DNA of 64,000 nt from Bacillus sp. AFS029637 (GCF_002584985.1 NZ_NUPZ01000013.1:67373-131372), one strand, 5' to 3'. Counted from the stretch's first letter, positions 28,233-36,662 are shown. Translations and numbers: made by a program. The notes: a model not told the origin generated them from the letters alone.

Positions 28233-28279
28233 TTTAACAATAAAAACATGATTATAATAAATAAAAATTTATTGTTAAA
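28233..28279. promoter_or_regulatory. 12-bp inverted repeat, candidate DeoR operator
   Basis: TTTAACAATAAA (28233-28244) and TTTATTGTTAAA (28268-28279) are perfect inverted copies, 23 bp apart, in the gap between the DeoR gene and the divergent DUF2975 gene. The TTGTTAA core also recurs at the ABC operon promoter. Confidence 0.5.
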
Positions 28280-28331
28280 CGATAAATTTTATGTTAAATT
28301 TAAAAGATATTAAATAAATGAGGTGCTTTTT

Positions 28332-28814
28332 ATGAAACAAGGGTCCACACTCTTTTTAAAAACCGTTGTGATTCTAATTGGAATCCCTGTTCTAGCTATG
28401 TGTATATTTTTGGTTCCTAAAATTGGGAATTTCGCAGCTGAGTTGTATCCCGATATTGCATTTATAAAATATCTTGTCTTTATCAATTTATATGCAACGG
28501 CTATCCCTTTTTACTACGCCCTGTATCAAGCTTTTAAACTTTTAAGCTATATTGATAAAAATAATGCTTTCTCGGAATTGTCTGTTAGCGCTTTAAAAAA
28601 CATAAAAAACTGTGCTTTAACAATCAGCGTCTTGTACGTATTAGGCATGCCACTCTTTTATCTCATTGCGGAGAGAGATGATGCTCCAGGCTTTATCATT
28701 ATTGGCATGATCATGATTCTTGCATCAATGGTTATCGCGGTCTTTGCTGCCGTTCTCCAAAGGCTTTTACAAGATGCGATAGATATAAAATCAGAAAACG
28801 ATTTAACAGTCTGA
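28332..28814 (+). CDS. DUF2975 family membrane protein
   Basis: 160-residue integral membrane protein with four predicted helices (about 10-30, 45-70, 95-120 and 125-145) of the DUF2975 type. Function unknown. ATG 28332 follows GAGGTG; the upstream in-frame GTG at 28323 belongs to that site. It overlaps closely with a small helix-turn-helix gene 10 bp downstream. The pair DUF2975 plus a YozG-like regulator is a recurring two-gene unit in Firmicutes, in which the regulator likely controls its own operon. Confidence 0.8.
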   Translation: MKQGSTLFLKTVVILIGIPVLAMCIFLVPKIGNFAAELYPDIAFIKYLVFINLYATAIPFYYALYQAFKLLSYIDKNNAFSELSVSALKNIKNCALTISVLYVLGMPLFYLIAERDDAPGFIIIGMIMILASMVIAVFAAVLQRLLQDAIDIKSENDLTV

Positions 28815-28824
28815 GGTGATACAT

Positions 28825-29040
28825 ATGGCAATAATAATTAATATTGATGTAATGCTTGCTAAACGGAAAATGAGCGTAACAGAGCTGACTGATAAAGTTG
28901 GTATTACAATGGCTAACCTTTCTATTTTGAAAAATGGAAAAGCAAAAGCAATTCGGTTTTCCACTTTAGAAGCAATTTGTAAAGCATTAGAGTGCCAACC
29001 TGGGGATATTTTAGAATATCGACCAGAAGAGAGCGAATAA
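28825..29040 (+). CDS. YozG-like Cro/CI helix-turn-helix regulator
   Basis: 71-residue single-domain DNA-binding protein. The Cro/CI helix-turn-helix is MLAKRKMSVTELTDKVGITMANLSILKNGKA, followed by IRFSTLEAICKALECQPGDILEY, typical of the small YozG family. ATG 28825 has GAGGTG 6 nt upstream. It is translated with the DUF2975 gene and ends directly at a terminator. Confidence 0.88.
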   Translation: MAIIINIDVMLAKRKMSVTELTDKVGITMANLSILKNGKAKAIRFSTLEAICKALECQPGDILEYRPEESE

Positions 29041-29074
29041 AAAGAGTCCTTCATACAAGAAGGACTCTTTTTAT
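29041..29074. terminator. Bidirectional intrinsic terminator
   Basis: AAAGAGTCCTTC pairs with GAAGGACTCTTT and begins right after the stop codon; T-runs on both strands serve both converging genes. Confidence 0.9.
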
Positions 29075-29080
29075 TGCACA

Positions 29081-29392
29081 TTACGGCGCAAAACTAATTT
29101 GACCAGTAAACAATAAGATAATCGTAATAATCCAAAAAATAAAGAAAGATGAGGAAAGTATTAATGAGACAATTGCAATTGCTTTCTTCTCTGTTTTTTT
29201 CGTCATTGTAATGACAGAAAGTATGATACCTGCAACTGTCAGGGCAACTGTAATATAGTCTCCCACTATATTACCTGCATTCGCTATCCTTGTCGGTGTA
29301 ATAAAAACGAATAAAAAACACAAAATGCCGATGAGTAAAGATATATAGCTTATTATACTGTACTTCTTTTGGGGAACTATTTCAGTGTTCAT
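29081..29392 (-). CDS. Small three-helix membrane protein
   Basis: 103 residues with three hydrophobic segments (about 12-30, 45-60 and 75-97) separated by a Lys-rich loop TKKTEKKA. The pattern resembles the small DUF4190-like or YtpI-style membrane proteins, but I cannot assign a family. GGGGGA lies 10 nt before the ATG. It is a single gene with a shared terminator downstream. Confidence 0.65.
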   Translation of the reverse strand: MNTEIVPQKKYSIISYISLLIGILCFLFVFITPTRIANAGNIVGDYITVALTVAGIILSVITMTKKTEKKAIAIVSLILSSSFFIFWIITIILLFTGQISFAP

Positions 29393-29463
29393 CCCATCAT
29401 CCCCCTTCTAAATCATTATGAAATAATTTTAGCACGAATAACCAAAAATTGGATGAAACAAAA

Positions 29464-29495
29464 GCAGATAAAGTGGACACTACCACTTTATCTGC
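29464..29495 (-). terminator. Intrinsic terminator of the lipoprotein gene
   Basis: GCAGATAAAGTGG pairs perfectly with CCACTTTATCTGC around 6 nt, then TTTTG on the minus strand. Confidence 0.8.
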
Positions 29496-29505
29496 CATTA
29501 TATTT

Positions 29506-29892
29506 CTATTTAATATACAGCCCTGCTATTTCTTCTTTATCATTATAAGTTATGATAAAGGTACGTTGTTCTTTACTATACTTTGCTACAAGAATAACAG
29601 TATATAAACCATCTTTTTCTTCAATCGACTTTTTCTCAATTTTTTCGAACGTACCAGCTTTCTCAATTACTGGTGTAAGCTCTTTCATTTTTTCTTCTGA
29701 TAACCCTGTTTTCATTTTACTATCAAAGTTGTCATGCACTTCTTTATACTTCGCTTCGTTTAATAGTAATACAATTTCTTCCGCCTTCGGAATAAATTTT
29801 TTTGACGTACTTTCATCTACTTTATTTCCCGTACATGCTGCAAGTGCAAACGCCGCGATAGCACTTATAATAATGAGTAACATTCTTTTCAT
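29506..29892 (-). CDS. DUF3887-type lipoprotein
   Basis: 128 residues. The N-terminus MKRMLLIIISAIAAFALAAC carries a lipobox (LAAC), so the mature protein is lipid-anchored on the outside. The rest, with NEAKYKEVHDNFDSKMK and LSEEKMKELTPVIEKAGTF, fits the DUF3887 fold, often found as a secreted accessory domain. Its ATG overlaps the stop of the upstream YhfC-like protease gene by 4 bp, so the two are co-translated. Confidence 0.8.
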   Translation of the reverse strand: MKRMLLIIISAIAAFALAACTGNKVDESTSKKFIPKAEEIVLLLNEAKYKEVHDNFDSKMKTGLSEEKMKELTPVIEKAGTFEKIEKKSIEEKDGLYTVILVAKYSKEQRTFIITYNDKEEIAGLYIK

Positions 29893-30572
29893 TTTAATAC
29901 ACCCTTTCTTTTTAAAATAAAACTATAACTAAATACAAGTAAAGCGCTTATTGCTATTGAAACCTCAACAGCAATTATCCCACTTTCACCTGGTACATAT
30001 AGCGAGATCGTGCTAGCTAATGTATTTACAACTCCATGGATGAGAATGGCAATAATAACATATCGAAATTTCTTCTGAACGACAGCTTGCAATACAATGA
30101 AGGAAAGTCCAATATGGAGTAACATCGCAAAGAAACGTTCAATTCCGCCGACAAAATAACTATCCATATTTCCACTAACTGTTTGCGATAATAATAGAGA
30201 TAATACTGGAATACCAACTATTAATATCGCTTCAATACCACCGTGTCCTGCTCCGAATAGAAAGCCAGATTGCCAATCACGCTGTTTCATAAAATAACGC
30301 ATTGCGATAAAACGAGCTACCTCTTCAAAAACTCCAGCTGATAAACTAAGCAAAATCGCAAATAATACAGGCTGCATCATACTAAACATAGAAAAAGCTG
30401 TGCTATTTCCATTTAAATAATTTAGTATCGGTATGCGAATTAACACTTGTGATACAACAAAAGCCAATGTACCCAATATATACGGGATATAGCGTTTCTT
30501 CCAAAAGGCATATATAAGTGCAACAAGCGGTAATCCTATGCTGATAAACGCTGTAAAAATAAGACCATTCAT
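29889..30572 (-). CDS. YhfC family glutamic-type intramembrane protease
   Basis: 227-residue polytopic membrane protein with about seven helices. AGVFEEVARF carries the EExxR-like catalytic pair, FGAGHGGIEA a second motif (HxxxE), and ILIHGVVN a third histidine, as in the CPBP/YhfC superfamily of membrane-embedded proteases. Such proteins cleave or modify peptides and are often linked to immunity or signalling. It is co-translated with a lipoprotein. The histidine kinase gene ends 89 bp upstream on the same strand, so a common transcript is possible. Confidence 0.82.
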   Translation of the reverse strand: MNGLIFTAFISIGLPLVALIYAFWKKRYIPYILGTLAFVVSQVLIRIPILNYLNGNSTAFSMFSMMQPVLFAILLSLSAGVFEEVARFIAMRYFMKQRDWQSGFLFGAGHGGIEAILIVGIPVLSLLLSQTVSGNMDSYFVGGIERFFAMLLHIGLSFIVLQAVVQKKFRYVIIAILIHGVVNTLASTISLYVPGESGIIAVEVSIAISALLVFSYSFILKRKGVLK

Positions 30573-30661
30573 CTCGCTTCACCTCTTACTTGAAGTGTAT
30601 AAAAACAAGTGAAGAAAGTATGTAGTTATTTCCTATTCGGTTTCATTTTCATCATAAATGG

Positions 30662-31978
30662 TCATCTCATGTCTTTTAAGATGAAAGTTTGGGTGAAATA
30701 AGGGTTTGTATAAGTCGTTTCTAACGTTGCATTGTTTGTTTTATTTATAATACGTTTTAATGAGAATAATCCGTATCCTCTTTCCCCTTCTTTACTCGAA
30801 TAGTTCTTCTCATATATTTTTTGTAGATCCAGTTCTTTATAATGAGAACTATTACGCACAACAAAATATTGTTTTGTATCCATTTCAAATAAAGCAATTT
30901 GCAGTACCTTTTCCTCGCTATGTATTGCTTCTTCAATTGCGTTATCTAATAAAACAGAAATGATACGAATAAATGGAATAATTGGCATCGACACTGTTTC
31001 GATTTTATCTGGAATATCAAGCATTACTTTTATTTGTTGTTGCTGTGCCGTACCAACTTTCGCTCTTAATACACTTTTCACTTCAGAAATTTGAATTCGC
31101 GATAATTTCGCGATATCTAATTCATGATTATTTATTAAGTTTAATGTGGGAGTAATAACTTCGCCGTACACTCGTTCGATTTCTTTCACATTCTTTGTGC
31201 GTATCCCCTCTTCTAACGCCAATAACACATTCATATAATCATGGCGGAAACTAGCAAGTTCATCATGCATATCCTCTAATTTCTCCACATAATCTAATAA
31301 CTCTTTGTCCAAACGCTTTTCATGTTCTTCTAGTAACTTTTCTTTCGATAAATGTGAGCTTATTAATACAATGATTACTAATAATAAAAATAAAATTATC
31401 GCTGCTATATAACTTAATTCACCATATTGTTGATTTAACTTTGCTAAAAAATGAGTAGATGGCCTTGTTAAAATTAGTTCAATTATGAATCCAATAATTA
31501 GTAATATATACGTTACATAATATAGTGGACTTCCTACTATATATTGAGCAATTTTTTGAATTCTTTTACGAGCTAAAATAATACCGATAAAAGTAATACT
31601 GGATACGATAAGATGAATAATGCTACCTGTCCATAGATATAAATTGAGTGGCGTTAACATAAATAGTTTCATTCCTAAATCAAGAAGCAGCATTTTCACT
31701 AAAGTTATAATAACCATACTCACTAGTGCAAAATATAAATTCCGCATAAATTTCAATTCATTTTGCATTAATCCTAAGCTTATAAGAAATAAAACAATTG
31801 TGCTATTTAACTCTGGATATCTAGTCACTGTTACAACAACTGCAAGTAAAACAATAAATACAGCACTTAAAGTCACTAACATTCTATATGACAATCTGTT
31901 GTACCGAATTAATTGAATGTATAAAAATGTATGACTCATACTTGTAAGCAGTAGTGCAAATAAATCATAAATATACAT
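30662..31978 (-). CDS. AgrC-like sensor histidine kinase (GHKL type)
   Basis: 438 residues. The N-terminal half has six or seven membrane helices (about 1-205) without an extracellular domain, as in peptide-sensing AgrC/BlpH kinases. The phospho-acceptor is in ASFRHDYMNVLLALEEG. The ATPase domain has the N-box LLDNAIEEA and G-box GERGYGLFSLKRI. It overlaps its response regulator by one base. No agrB or agrD gene was seen nearby, so the signal is unknown. Confidence 0.9.
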   Translation of the reverse strand: MYIYDLFALLLTSMSHTFLYIQLIRYNRLSYRMLVTLSAVFIVLLAVVVTVTRYPELNSTIVLFLISLGLMQNELKFMRNLYFALVSMVIITLVKMLLLDLGMKLFMLTPLNLYLWTGSIIHLIVSSITFIGIILARKRIQKIAQYIVGSPLYYVTYILLIIGFIIELILTRPSTHFLAKLNQQYGELSYIAAIILFLLLVIIVLISSHLSKEKLLEEHEKRLDKELLDYVEKLEDMHDELASFRHDYMNVLLALEEGIRTKNVKEIERVYGEVITPTLNLINNHELDIAKLSRIQISEVKSVLRAKVGTAQQQQIKVMLDIPDKIETVSMPIIPFIRIISVLLDNAIEEAIHSEEKVLQIALFEMDTKQYFVVRNSSHYKELDLQKIYEKNYSSKEGERGYGLFSLKRIINKTNNATLETTYTNPYFTQTFILKDMR

Positions 31979-32712
31979 TACATCTCACCCTTTAACATGT
32001 TACGTACTTTACTCACTAAACGACGTGATACTGGGATACGTTTTCCACTTTTTAAAATCATCATTTTTTGCTTTGCATCATAAGAAGACATTTGCTTCGT
32101 ATTCACGACGTAGGATTGATGGCAACGAAATAAGCGTTCATCTATTATTTCAATCTCCTTTAATGTCCCGTAAAAATAAACGTTACGATCTAGCGTCACT
32201 AATGCTAAACGGTGTGGTTCATCGGTCATAATATATTCAACTTCATGAAATGGAACTTTCACAGTCGCATTATTATTTTCAACAATAAAGTCATCAGGTG
32301 GAATGATATGCTTATTACGCGCTTCATATTGAAGTAAACATTCTTCAAACACCTTATATCGCTCTTCGTATGGCAAACCTTTATCAATAAAAGTTAAAGC
32401 AGATACCATGTATCGATAAGATATGGGTGCAAATTCAGAATGCGTCGTTACAAACACAATAATCCCTTGCGTATCATACTTTCGTATTTCTTGTGCTACT
32501 TGCAAACCCTTCCGTTCTTCTCTTTTTATCTCTATATCTAAAAAATAGATTGGGACATACTTCGTCCTTGAAATGTTATGAATAATGTTTTCACTTTTAC
32601 TAGTTACCTCAATAAAATCGTAAGGCAACATATACTTTTCACAAATCTCCTCAACTAGCCGCTTCATTTGCTGCGCTTGTATGACATCATCTTCTAAAAT
32701 GAAAATACTCAT
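31978..32712 (-). CDS. LytTR response regulator (AgrA-like)
   Basis: 244 residues. The receiver domain has the acidic pocket IFILEDD, the phospho-acceptor aspartate in YFLDIEIKREERKG and the TTHSE and DKG segments. The C-terminal LytTR DNA-binding domain (about 140-240) includes VEYIMTDEPHRLALVTLDR and FRCHQSYVVNTKQMSSYD. It is upstream of and co-translated with the kinase. Targets are unknown; LytTR regulators bind pairs of 9-bp direct repeats. Confidence 0.93.
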   Translation of the reverse strand: MSIFILEDDVIQAQQMKRLVEEICEKYMLPYDFIEVTSKSENIIHNISRTKYVPIYFLDIEIKREERKGLQVAQEIRKYDTQGIIVFVTTHSEFAPISYRYMVSALTFIDKGLPYEERYKVFEECLLQYEARNKHIIPPDDFIVENNNATVKVPFHEVEYIMTDEPHRLALVTLDRNVYFYGTLKEIEIIDERLFRCHQSYVVNTKQMSSYDAKQKMMILKSGKRIPVSRRLVSKVRNMLKGEM

Positions 32713-32881
32713 ATGATCACTCGCTTTATAGAAATCTATCTTTAGAATAACACGATTACTTACAAATACTGAATAATATTCCCTATATTTTCAAACGTAA
32801 TAACAGCTATTATTGTTTTTTCTGCATATTAAAAAGGCATTTAAACTACTATTATAGAATACAAACTAGAGGTGATTTTTA

Positions 32882-33103
32882 ATGAATAGTATACATATAG
32901 AAACGAATATACTAAATACATAGATTTAACAATTTCTACCTGAATATGATTTATTCTTTTTCCCTACCAAACATGGAACAGTAGTAAAACATTTCACTTC
33001 TAATACTTTACTTATGTCTAAAGAAGAATTTTCTAACTATTCCATTTTTAACAATATCGATAATAGAAATAGCTATCAAGTATGGAATAGCTCAAAAAAA
33101 TAA
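32882..33103 (+). pseudogene. Small gene broken by two in-frame stops
   Basis: AGAGGTG lies 9 nt before ATG 32882. The frame reads MNSIHIETNILNT, then TAG (32921-32923), one codon, TAA (32927-32929), and continues coherently from QFLPEYDLFFFPTKHGT to a stop at 33101-33103, about 74 codons in all. Composition after the stops is normal coding. No database match was possible; the family is not recognised. It is followed at once by a terminator, which supports a real former gene. Confidence 0.6.
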
Positions 33104-33104
33104 A

Positions 33105-33142
33105 AACTGTACCTTTAAATTGAAAGATACAGTCTTTAATAA
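33105..33142. terminator. Bidirectional intrinsic terminator
   Basis: AAAAACTGTACCTTT pairs with AAAGATACAGTCTTT around a short AT loop. It follows the broken gene on the plus strand and the kinase gene on the minus strand. Confidence 0.75.
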
Positions 33143-33194
33143 AATTGATAGCTCTTTACGAATAACTACTTGAAAAACTTATTTTTGGCACCCT

Positions 33195-33788
33195 CTATTT
33201 AATATCGTTACATATGACTAAATCCGCCCTATTCTTCGGCAATTCCATTTCCAAATAATAATCCTCTGCTTTCCAATACCTATTTTGAAACTTTGAAAGC
33301 TTCTTCTGCGTTTCCTCACTCTCGCGAAGAAACCTTGTCTCTCTTGGGCAATCCAAATACACCATATAGTGAAAGAAATCTCTCCATTCTTTTCGCTGCA
33401 GAAAAACTCCTTCCACTACAATTGCGCCTACGATAGGGATCTGTACTTTTTTCATTTCACACAAGTCTGTTTCATCGTGATAGAAAGGCAATTTCAAATT
33501 TGTTTCATGCTGTAACTTCTGAAAAAATTTCTGCTGAAGCCATTTAATATCCCATTGTAAATGGTAATACTCAAACCATTCTTCCTCTCCTGTATGATAA
33601 CGTTTATTACGCTCCACTATATGATCATCCATATGAAAAATATGAAACGGAATACCTTCTTGTTTCATATTTCCCTTTAAATTTGCTACGAATGTTGTTT
33701 TGCCCGAACGGCTTAAACCATCTATTCCTAAAATGAATCTATTTTCCCTATGCTTCTTCATAATAGTTATAAGTTCGTTCGTACTCAT
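33195..33788 (-). CDS. P-loop kinase (uridine kinase-like)
   Basis: About 197 residues. Walker A is GIDGLSRSGKTTFV; IFHMDDHIVERNKRYHTGEEEWFEYYHLQWD and VVEGVFLQRKEW match the nucleoside/uridine kinase-like group used for small-molecule phosphorylation. ATG 33786-33788 overlaps the stop of the upstream acetyltransferase gene (TAATG), giving translational coupling; an in-frame GTG at 33800 is the alternative. Substrate unknown. Confidence 0.82.
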   Translation of the reverse strand: MSTNELITIMKKHRENRFILGIDGLSRSGKTTFVANLKGNMKQEGIPFHIFHMDDHIVERNKRYHTGEEEWFEYYHLQWDIKWLQQKFFQKLQHETNLKLPFYHDETDLCEMKKVQIPIVGAIVVEGVFLQRKEWRDFFHYMVYLDCPRETRFLRESEETQKKLSKFQNRYWKAEDYYLEMELPKNRADLVICNDIK

Positions 33789-34330
33789 TACTTCTGCCAC
33801 TCTTCTTTTAATAAAGAATATAAAATTGTATCATGGGCAACTCCATTTTGAATCATATGTTTTCGAAGTAATCCTTCTTCTTGAAACCCTGCTTTTTTTA
33901 ACAATTTTTGCGAAGCTTTATTTTCTACATATACAACAGCGGCAATTCTTATGAGCTGTAACGATTCAAATCCATAAGTTAAAATGGCCTGAAGTGCTTC
34001 TGATGCATATCCCTTTCCCCAATATGTATCGTCTAATTCATAACCAATTTCAGCTCTTTTATGATGATTGTTAATTAAATGAAAACCGCACGTTCCGATT
34101 AGTTGGCCCGTCCCCTTTTTCTCGATTCCCCAGCGAAACACACTTCCTTCTTCATAACGATTTTTAAACGTTTGAATCGTCATTTTCGCTTGCTCAATAT
34201 TTTCGAAAGAATCCATTCCGAAATAACGTATAACAGATTCTTTCGAAAAATAACGGAACATCGTTTCTGCATCTAGTAGTGTAAGTTCTCTTAATAGTAA
34301 ACGTTCTGTTTCTAGTTTCGGAAACCCCAT
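33788..34330 (-). CDS. GNAT acetyltransferase (RimJ/RimL type)
   Basis: 180 residues. Begins PKLETERLLLREL, with the GNAT acetyl-CoA motif in RAEIGYELDDTYWGKGYASEALQAIL and VENKASQKLLKKAGFQEEGLLRKHM near the end, the RimJ/RimL pattern of N-terminal protein or small-molecule acetylation. AAGGAG is 8 nt before ATG 34328-34330; the frame extends upstream from a TTG with no site. Middle gene of a VOC-GNAT-kinase cluster. Confidence 0.88.
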   Translation of the reverse strand: MGFPKLETERLLLRELTLLDAETMFRYFSKESVIRYFGMDSFENIEQAKMTIQTFKNRYEEGSVFRWGIEKKGTGQLIGTCGFHLINNHHKRAEIGYELDDTYWGKGYASEALQAILTYGFESLQLIRIAAVVYVENKASQKLLKKAGFQEEGLLRKHMIQNGVAHDTILYSLLKEEWQK

Positions 34331-34344
34331 CTCTTTTTCTCCTT

Positions 34345-34728
34345 CTATTCTAATGAACTGCAAATTTCAATATAATTACCGTCTGGATCAGCAATGTATG
34401 CAATTATTTGCCCCCATGGCTTTACAATTGGTTCAACTAAAATCTTGATACCTTGTTCTCTAAATTGCTCAATCGTTTCTTGTACATTATCAACAACGAA
34501 TCCTAATTCGAAATGAGAAGACTGTAATTCACCTTCTGTAAGCGGTAATCCGGTTAATTTCTTTACATCTTCTCTCGTATTCATCGCTAAAATTGTTGAT
34601 CCAGTATGAAATTCAATATATGTACCGTGCTCTGCTTTTATAGGTAACTGTAAAGTATCTTTATAGAATCTTAAACATTCCTCAAACTTTTCTACATATA
34701 ATATGATGTATTTCATTTTTAAATTCAT
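34345..34728 (-). CDS. VOC family (glyoxalase-like) protein
   Basis: 127 residues: KMKYIILYVEKFEECLRFYKDTLQL, HFELGFVVDNVQETIEQFREQGI and IAYIADPDGNYIEICSSL give a complete two-unit VOC fold with conserved His and Glu ligands. GGGGGG lies 7 nt before ATG 34726-34728. The frame opens further upstream to 34839 across a terminator hairpin, without a start signal, so the short form is chosen. Substrate unknown; such proteins often detoxify electrophiles or antibiotics. Confidence 0.85.
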   Translation of the reverse strand: MNLKMKYIILYVEKFEECLRFYKDTLQLPIKAEHGTYIEFHTGSTILAMNTREDVKKLTGLPLTEGELQSSHFELGFVVDNVQETIEQFREQGIKILVEPIVKPWGQIIAYIADPDGNYIEICSSLE

Positions 34729-34796
34729 GTTATACCCCCCTTTATCTATCCCATAAAAATTCGACAAATCTTTCAAATAACCTTGTTCCATACGCA

Positions 34797-34823
34797 CAAA
34801 AAAATGAGGCCGATTTCTCGGCC
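34797..34823 (-). terminator. Terminator hairpin inside the VOC gene leader
   Basis: On the minus strand GGCCGA-GAAA-TCGGCC is followed by TCATTTTTTT. It is about 70 nt before the VOC start and about 60 nt after a TATAAT box at 34882-34887, so the leader may be attenuated or may give a small RNA. Confidence 0.65.
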
Positions 34824-35000
34824 CCCAGCTTATTGGCATAAAACAGGAGATTTGGTTTGGACATAACCAGTTCTTATTTTTATTATATTTTATTTTTTCT
34901 GAATTTTAAATACATTAAATACCTATTTATATTGAGAAAGTTTTTTTACTTGCATAAAATCAAAGCACTTTAGAAATGATACAAATGGAGGTGTATACAT

Positions 35001-35249
35001 ATGGAACCAATGCTATGTCCAAGTTGTAAAACGAACCGTACTCGCTTTAATATTCTTGAGCAACAAGTAAAACCAGTCAAGTTAAATCCACAAACTGGTC
35101 AAGTAGAAGAAGAATACACAAACGAAACGATGAATGTTTTTCATATGGCTTATCAAGGACCTACATACCGCGTCCAATGCGCTGTATGCGGGCTTGTTGA
35201 AAATCCAGAACAATTTATTAAACCTGCTCAAAATCAGTCTTTCTCTTAA
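35001..35249 (+). CDS. Small zinc-ribbon-like protein
   Basis: 82 residues with two CxxC knuckles, MLCPSC near residue 5 and CAVC near residue 60, suggesting one zinc ion. The middle part is hydrophilic with FHMAYQGPTYRVQ before the second knuckle. GGAGGTG precedes the ATG. No function known to me. Single gene followed by a terminator. Confidence 0.75.
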   Translation: MEPMLCPSCKTNRTRFNILEQQVKPVKLNPQTGQVEEEYTNETMNVFHMAYQGPTYRVQCAVCGLVENPEQFIKPAQNQSFS

Positions 35250-35260
35250 AATTATTACTA

Positions 35261-35297
35261 CCCCTTATAGAAATAGATTTTTCTATAAGGGGTTTTT
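35261..35297 (+). terminator. Intrinsic terminator of the zinc-ribbon gene
   Basis: CCCCTTATAGAAA pairs with TTTCTATAAGGGG, followed by TTTTTT. Confidence 0.9.
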
Positions 35298-35392
35298 TCC
35301 TTTTAATATGGTAATATAAAACATATTTCTTCCTTATTATATATTAAACCTCACACTTTCCTGGTAATATTTACATAAGGGAGGTGAAAACA

Positions 35393-35686
35393 ATGATTTT
35401 AAATAAAAAGTTAGTGATTCCATCTACATTTCTACTATTAACTTGTCACATAGTCATCTTTTACTTTTGGATTTTCGAATGGAAGAAAATCTCGACTCCT
35501 TATGGTTTAGCTCTATGGATACTGTCTACTGTTTGTGGCCTTTTACTTTATTTCCATTTTAAAAATCAAAAATCTAATAAAATAATATTAATTGGTAGTT
35601 CATTATTAATTGTTTCTTCTTCATTTATGATTTTTTTAGGTATTATTACTGGGATTATCTTTGTAACTGTTAGTTCTATGCCTTAA
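35393..35686 (+). CDS. Small membrane protein, unknown
   Basis: 97 residues with three hydrophobic stretches (about 8-27, 37-54 and 64-92). GGGAGGTG is 6 nt before ATG 35393; an in-frame GTG at 35384 is part of that site. No recognisable family. Nothing in the neighbourhood assigns a role. Confidence 0.6.
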   Translation: MILNKKLVIPSTFLLLTCHIVIFYFWIFEWKKISTPYGLALWILSTVCGLLLYFHFKNQKSNKIILIGSSLLIVSSSFMIFLGIITGIIFVTVSSMP

Positions 35687-35800
35687 ATATATAATGTTTT
35701 ATTATATAAAAAATATCTAACAAAACAAGGGTATATAGAAATTAAAGAAGGTGATTTCCATTCAATATACAACCATCTTCTTTAATAAATCCACTCTTTG

Positions 35801-36340
35801 TTACAATATTTCATTTTTTAACTTTTTAATCTTCCAAGATACATTAATAAATATATATAAATACATACAACCTACAAATCCTATCATACCTTTAAATATA
35901 TAAGGAATTCTAGATTCTGATGGTCCAAGAAAACATAAGTAAAGCGCTGGCATTATCGTTACAAACATAATTACAAAAAACTGTAACAACTCAGTAAGTT
36001 TTTGTATCCTCGTTTCCTTTTCTGAATATATATCTGGCAACTCATTTTCCTCTTCTACTTCTTTACAAAAATAATTCCATTTCGCAAAACTCGTTACATG
36101 TTTCCAGCCACACATTTCATATATTTCAATATATTCTTTTTGTTTTTCTTTCGAATCTTTATACTCTAATCTAAAGTCTGCCTTATATACTACATCTTTC
36201 GGCTCAGTTTTCTTAAACGTATACATTACGTTATACTTTTGTAACGCCCAGCCTTGTTGATGCATTTTACGTAGATACGCTTCTTCTTTTTCTAAGCTCC
36301 ATACTGCGAAAGGTTTGAATATCTTCTTTATCTCCATCAT
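35801..36340 (-). CDS. DUF2812 membrane protein
   Basis: 179 residues. The N-terminal soluble part KPFAVWSLEKEEAYLRKMHQQGWAL and YKADFRLEYKDSKEKQKEYIEIYEMCGWKHV fits DUF2812, followed by two membrane helices (about 120-140 and 150-170). Its gene starts 4 bp after the PadR regulator, and PadR-DUF2812 pairs are common in Bacillus, where the regulator controls the pair. Function unknown. Confidence 0.85.
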   Translation of the reverse strand: MMEIKKIFKPFAVWSLEKEEAYLRKMHQQGWALQKYNVMYTFKKTEPKDVVYKADFRLEYKDSKEKQKEYIEIYEMCGWKHVTSFAKWNYFCKEVEEENELPDIYSEKETRIQKLTELLQFFVIMFVTIMPALYLCFLGPSESRIPYIFKGMIGFVGCMYLYIFINVSWKIKKLKNEIL

Positions 36341-36344
36341 CCAT

Positions 36345-36662
36345 TCACTCCCCTAATATACTATTTCCATTCTTCACAGATCGCTGTAATCTTTTGTACT
36401 CCAGTTCTAGTACCTCTCTCCCACACGTTGTTAACTCATAGCACTTCTTTCTATCTGTAGAAGCAACTTCAATTATTAACTTCTCTTTTAGTAACTTCGT
36501 CGTATTCCCATATAAAGTACCAGGACCGAGCTTTACTTCCCCATTCGTCATCTCTTCTACCATTTGCATAATTCCGTAACCGTGCATTGGCTTCACGAGT
36601 GACAATAGTATGTAATATGCTGCCTCAGTTAACGGAATATATTTTTGTGCTTTCGCATTCAT
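36345..36662 (-). CDS. PadR family transcriptional regulator
   Basis: 105 residues. The winged helix shows PLTEAAYYILLSLVKPMHGYGIMQMVEEMTNGEVKLGPGTLYGNTTKLLKEKLI, a standard PadR N-terminal domain, with a short C-terminal dimerisation helix (EYKRLQ). It is the first gene of the pair with DUF2812 and has a perfect palindrome just upstream. Confidence 0.92.
   Translation of the reverse strand: MNAKAQKYIPLTEAAYYILLSLVKPMHGYGIMQMVEEMTNGEVKLGPGTLYGNTTKLLKEKLIIEVASTDRKKCYELTTCGREVLELEYKRLQRSVKNGNSILGE

Noticed and set aside
34345-34839. Long form of the VOC protein starting at 34839
   Set aside because: The extra 37 codons cross the terminator hairpin and lack a ribosome site; a GGGGGG site favours 34728.
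35384-35392. GTG start for the 97-residue membrane protein
   Set aside because: The GTG overlaps the GGGAGGTG ribosome site; ATG 35393 is properly spaced.
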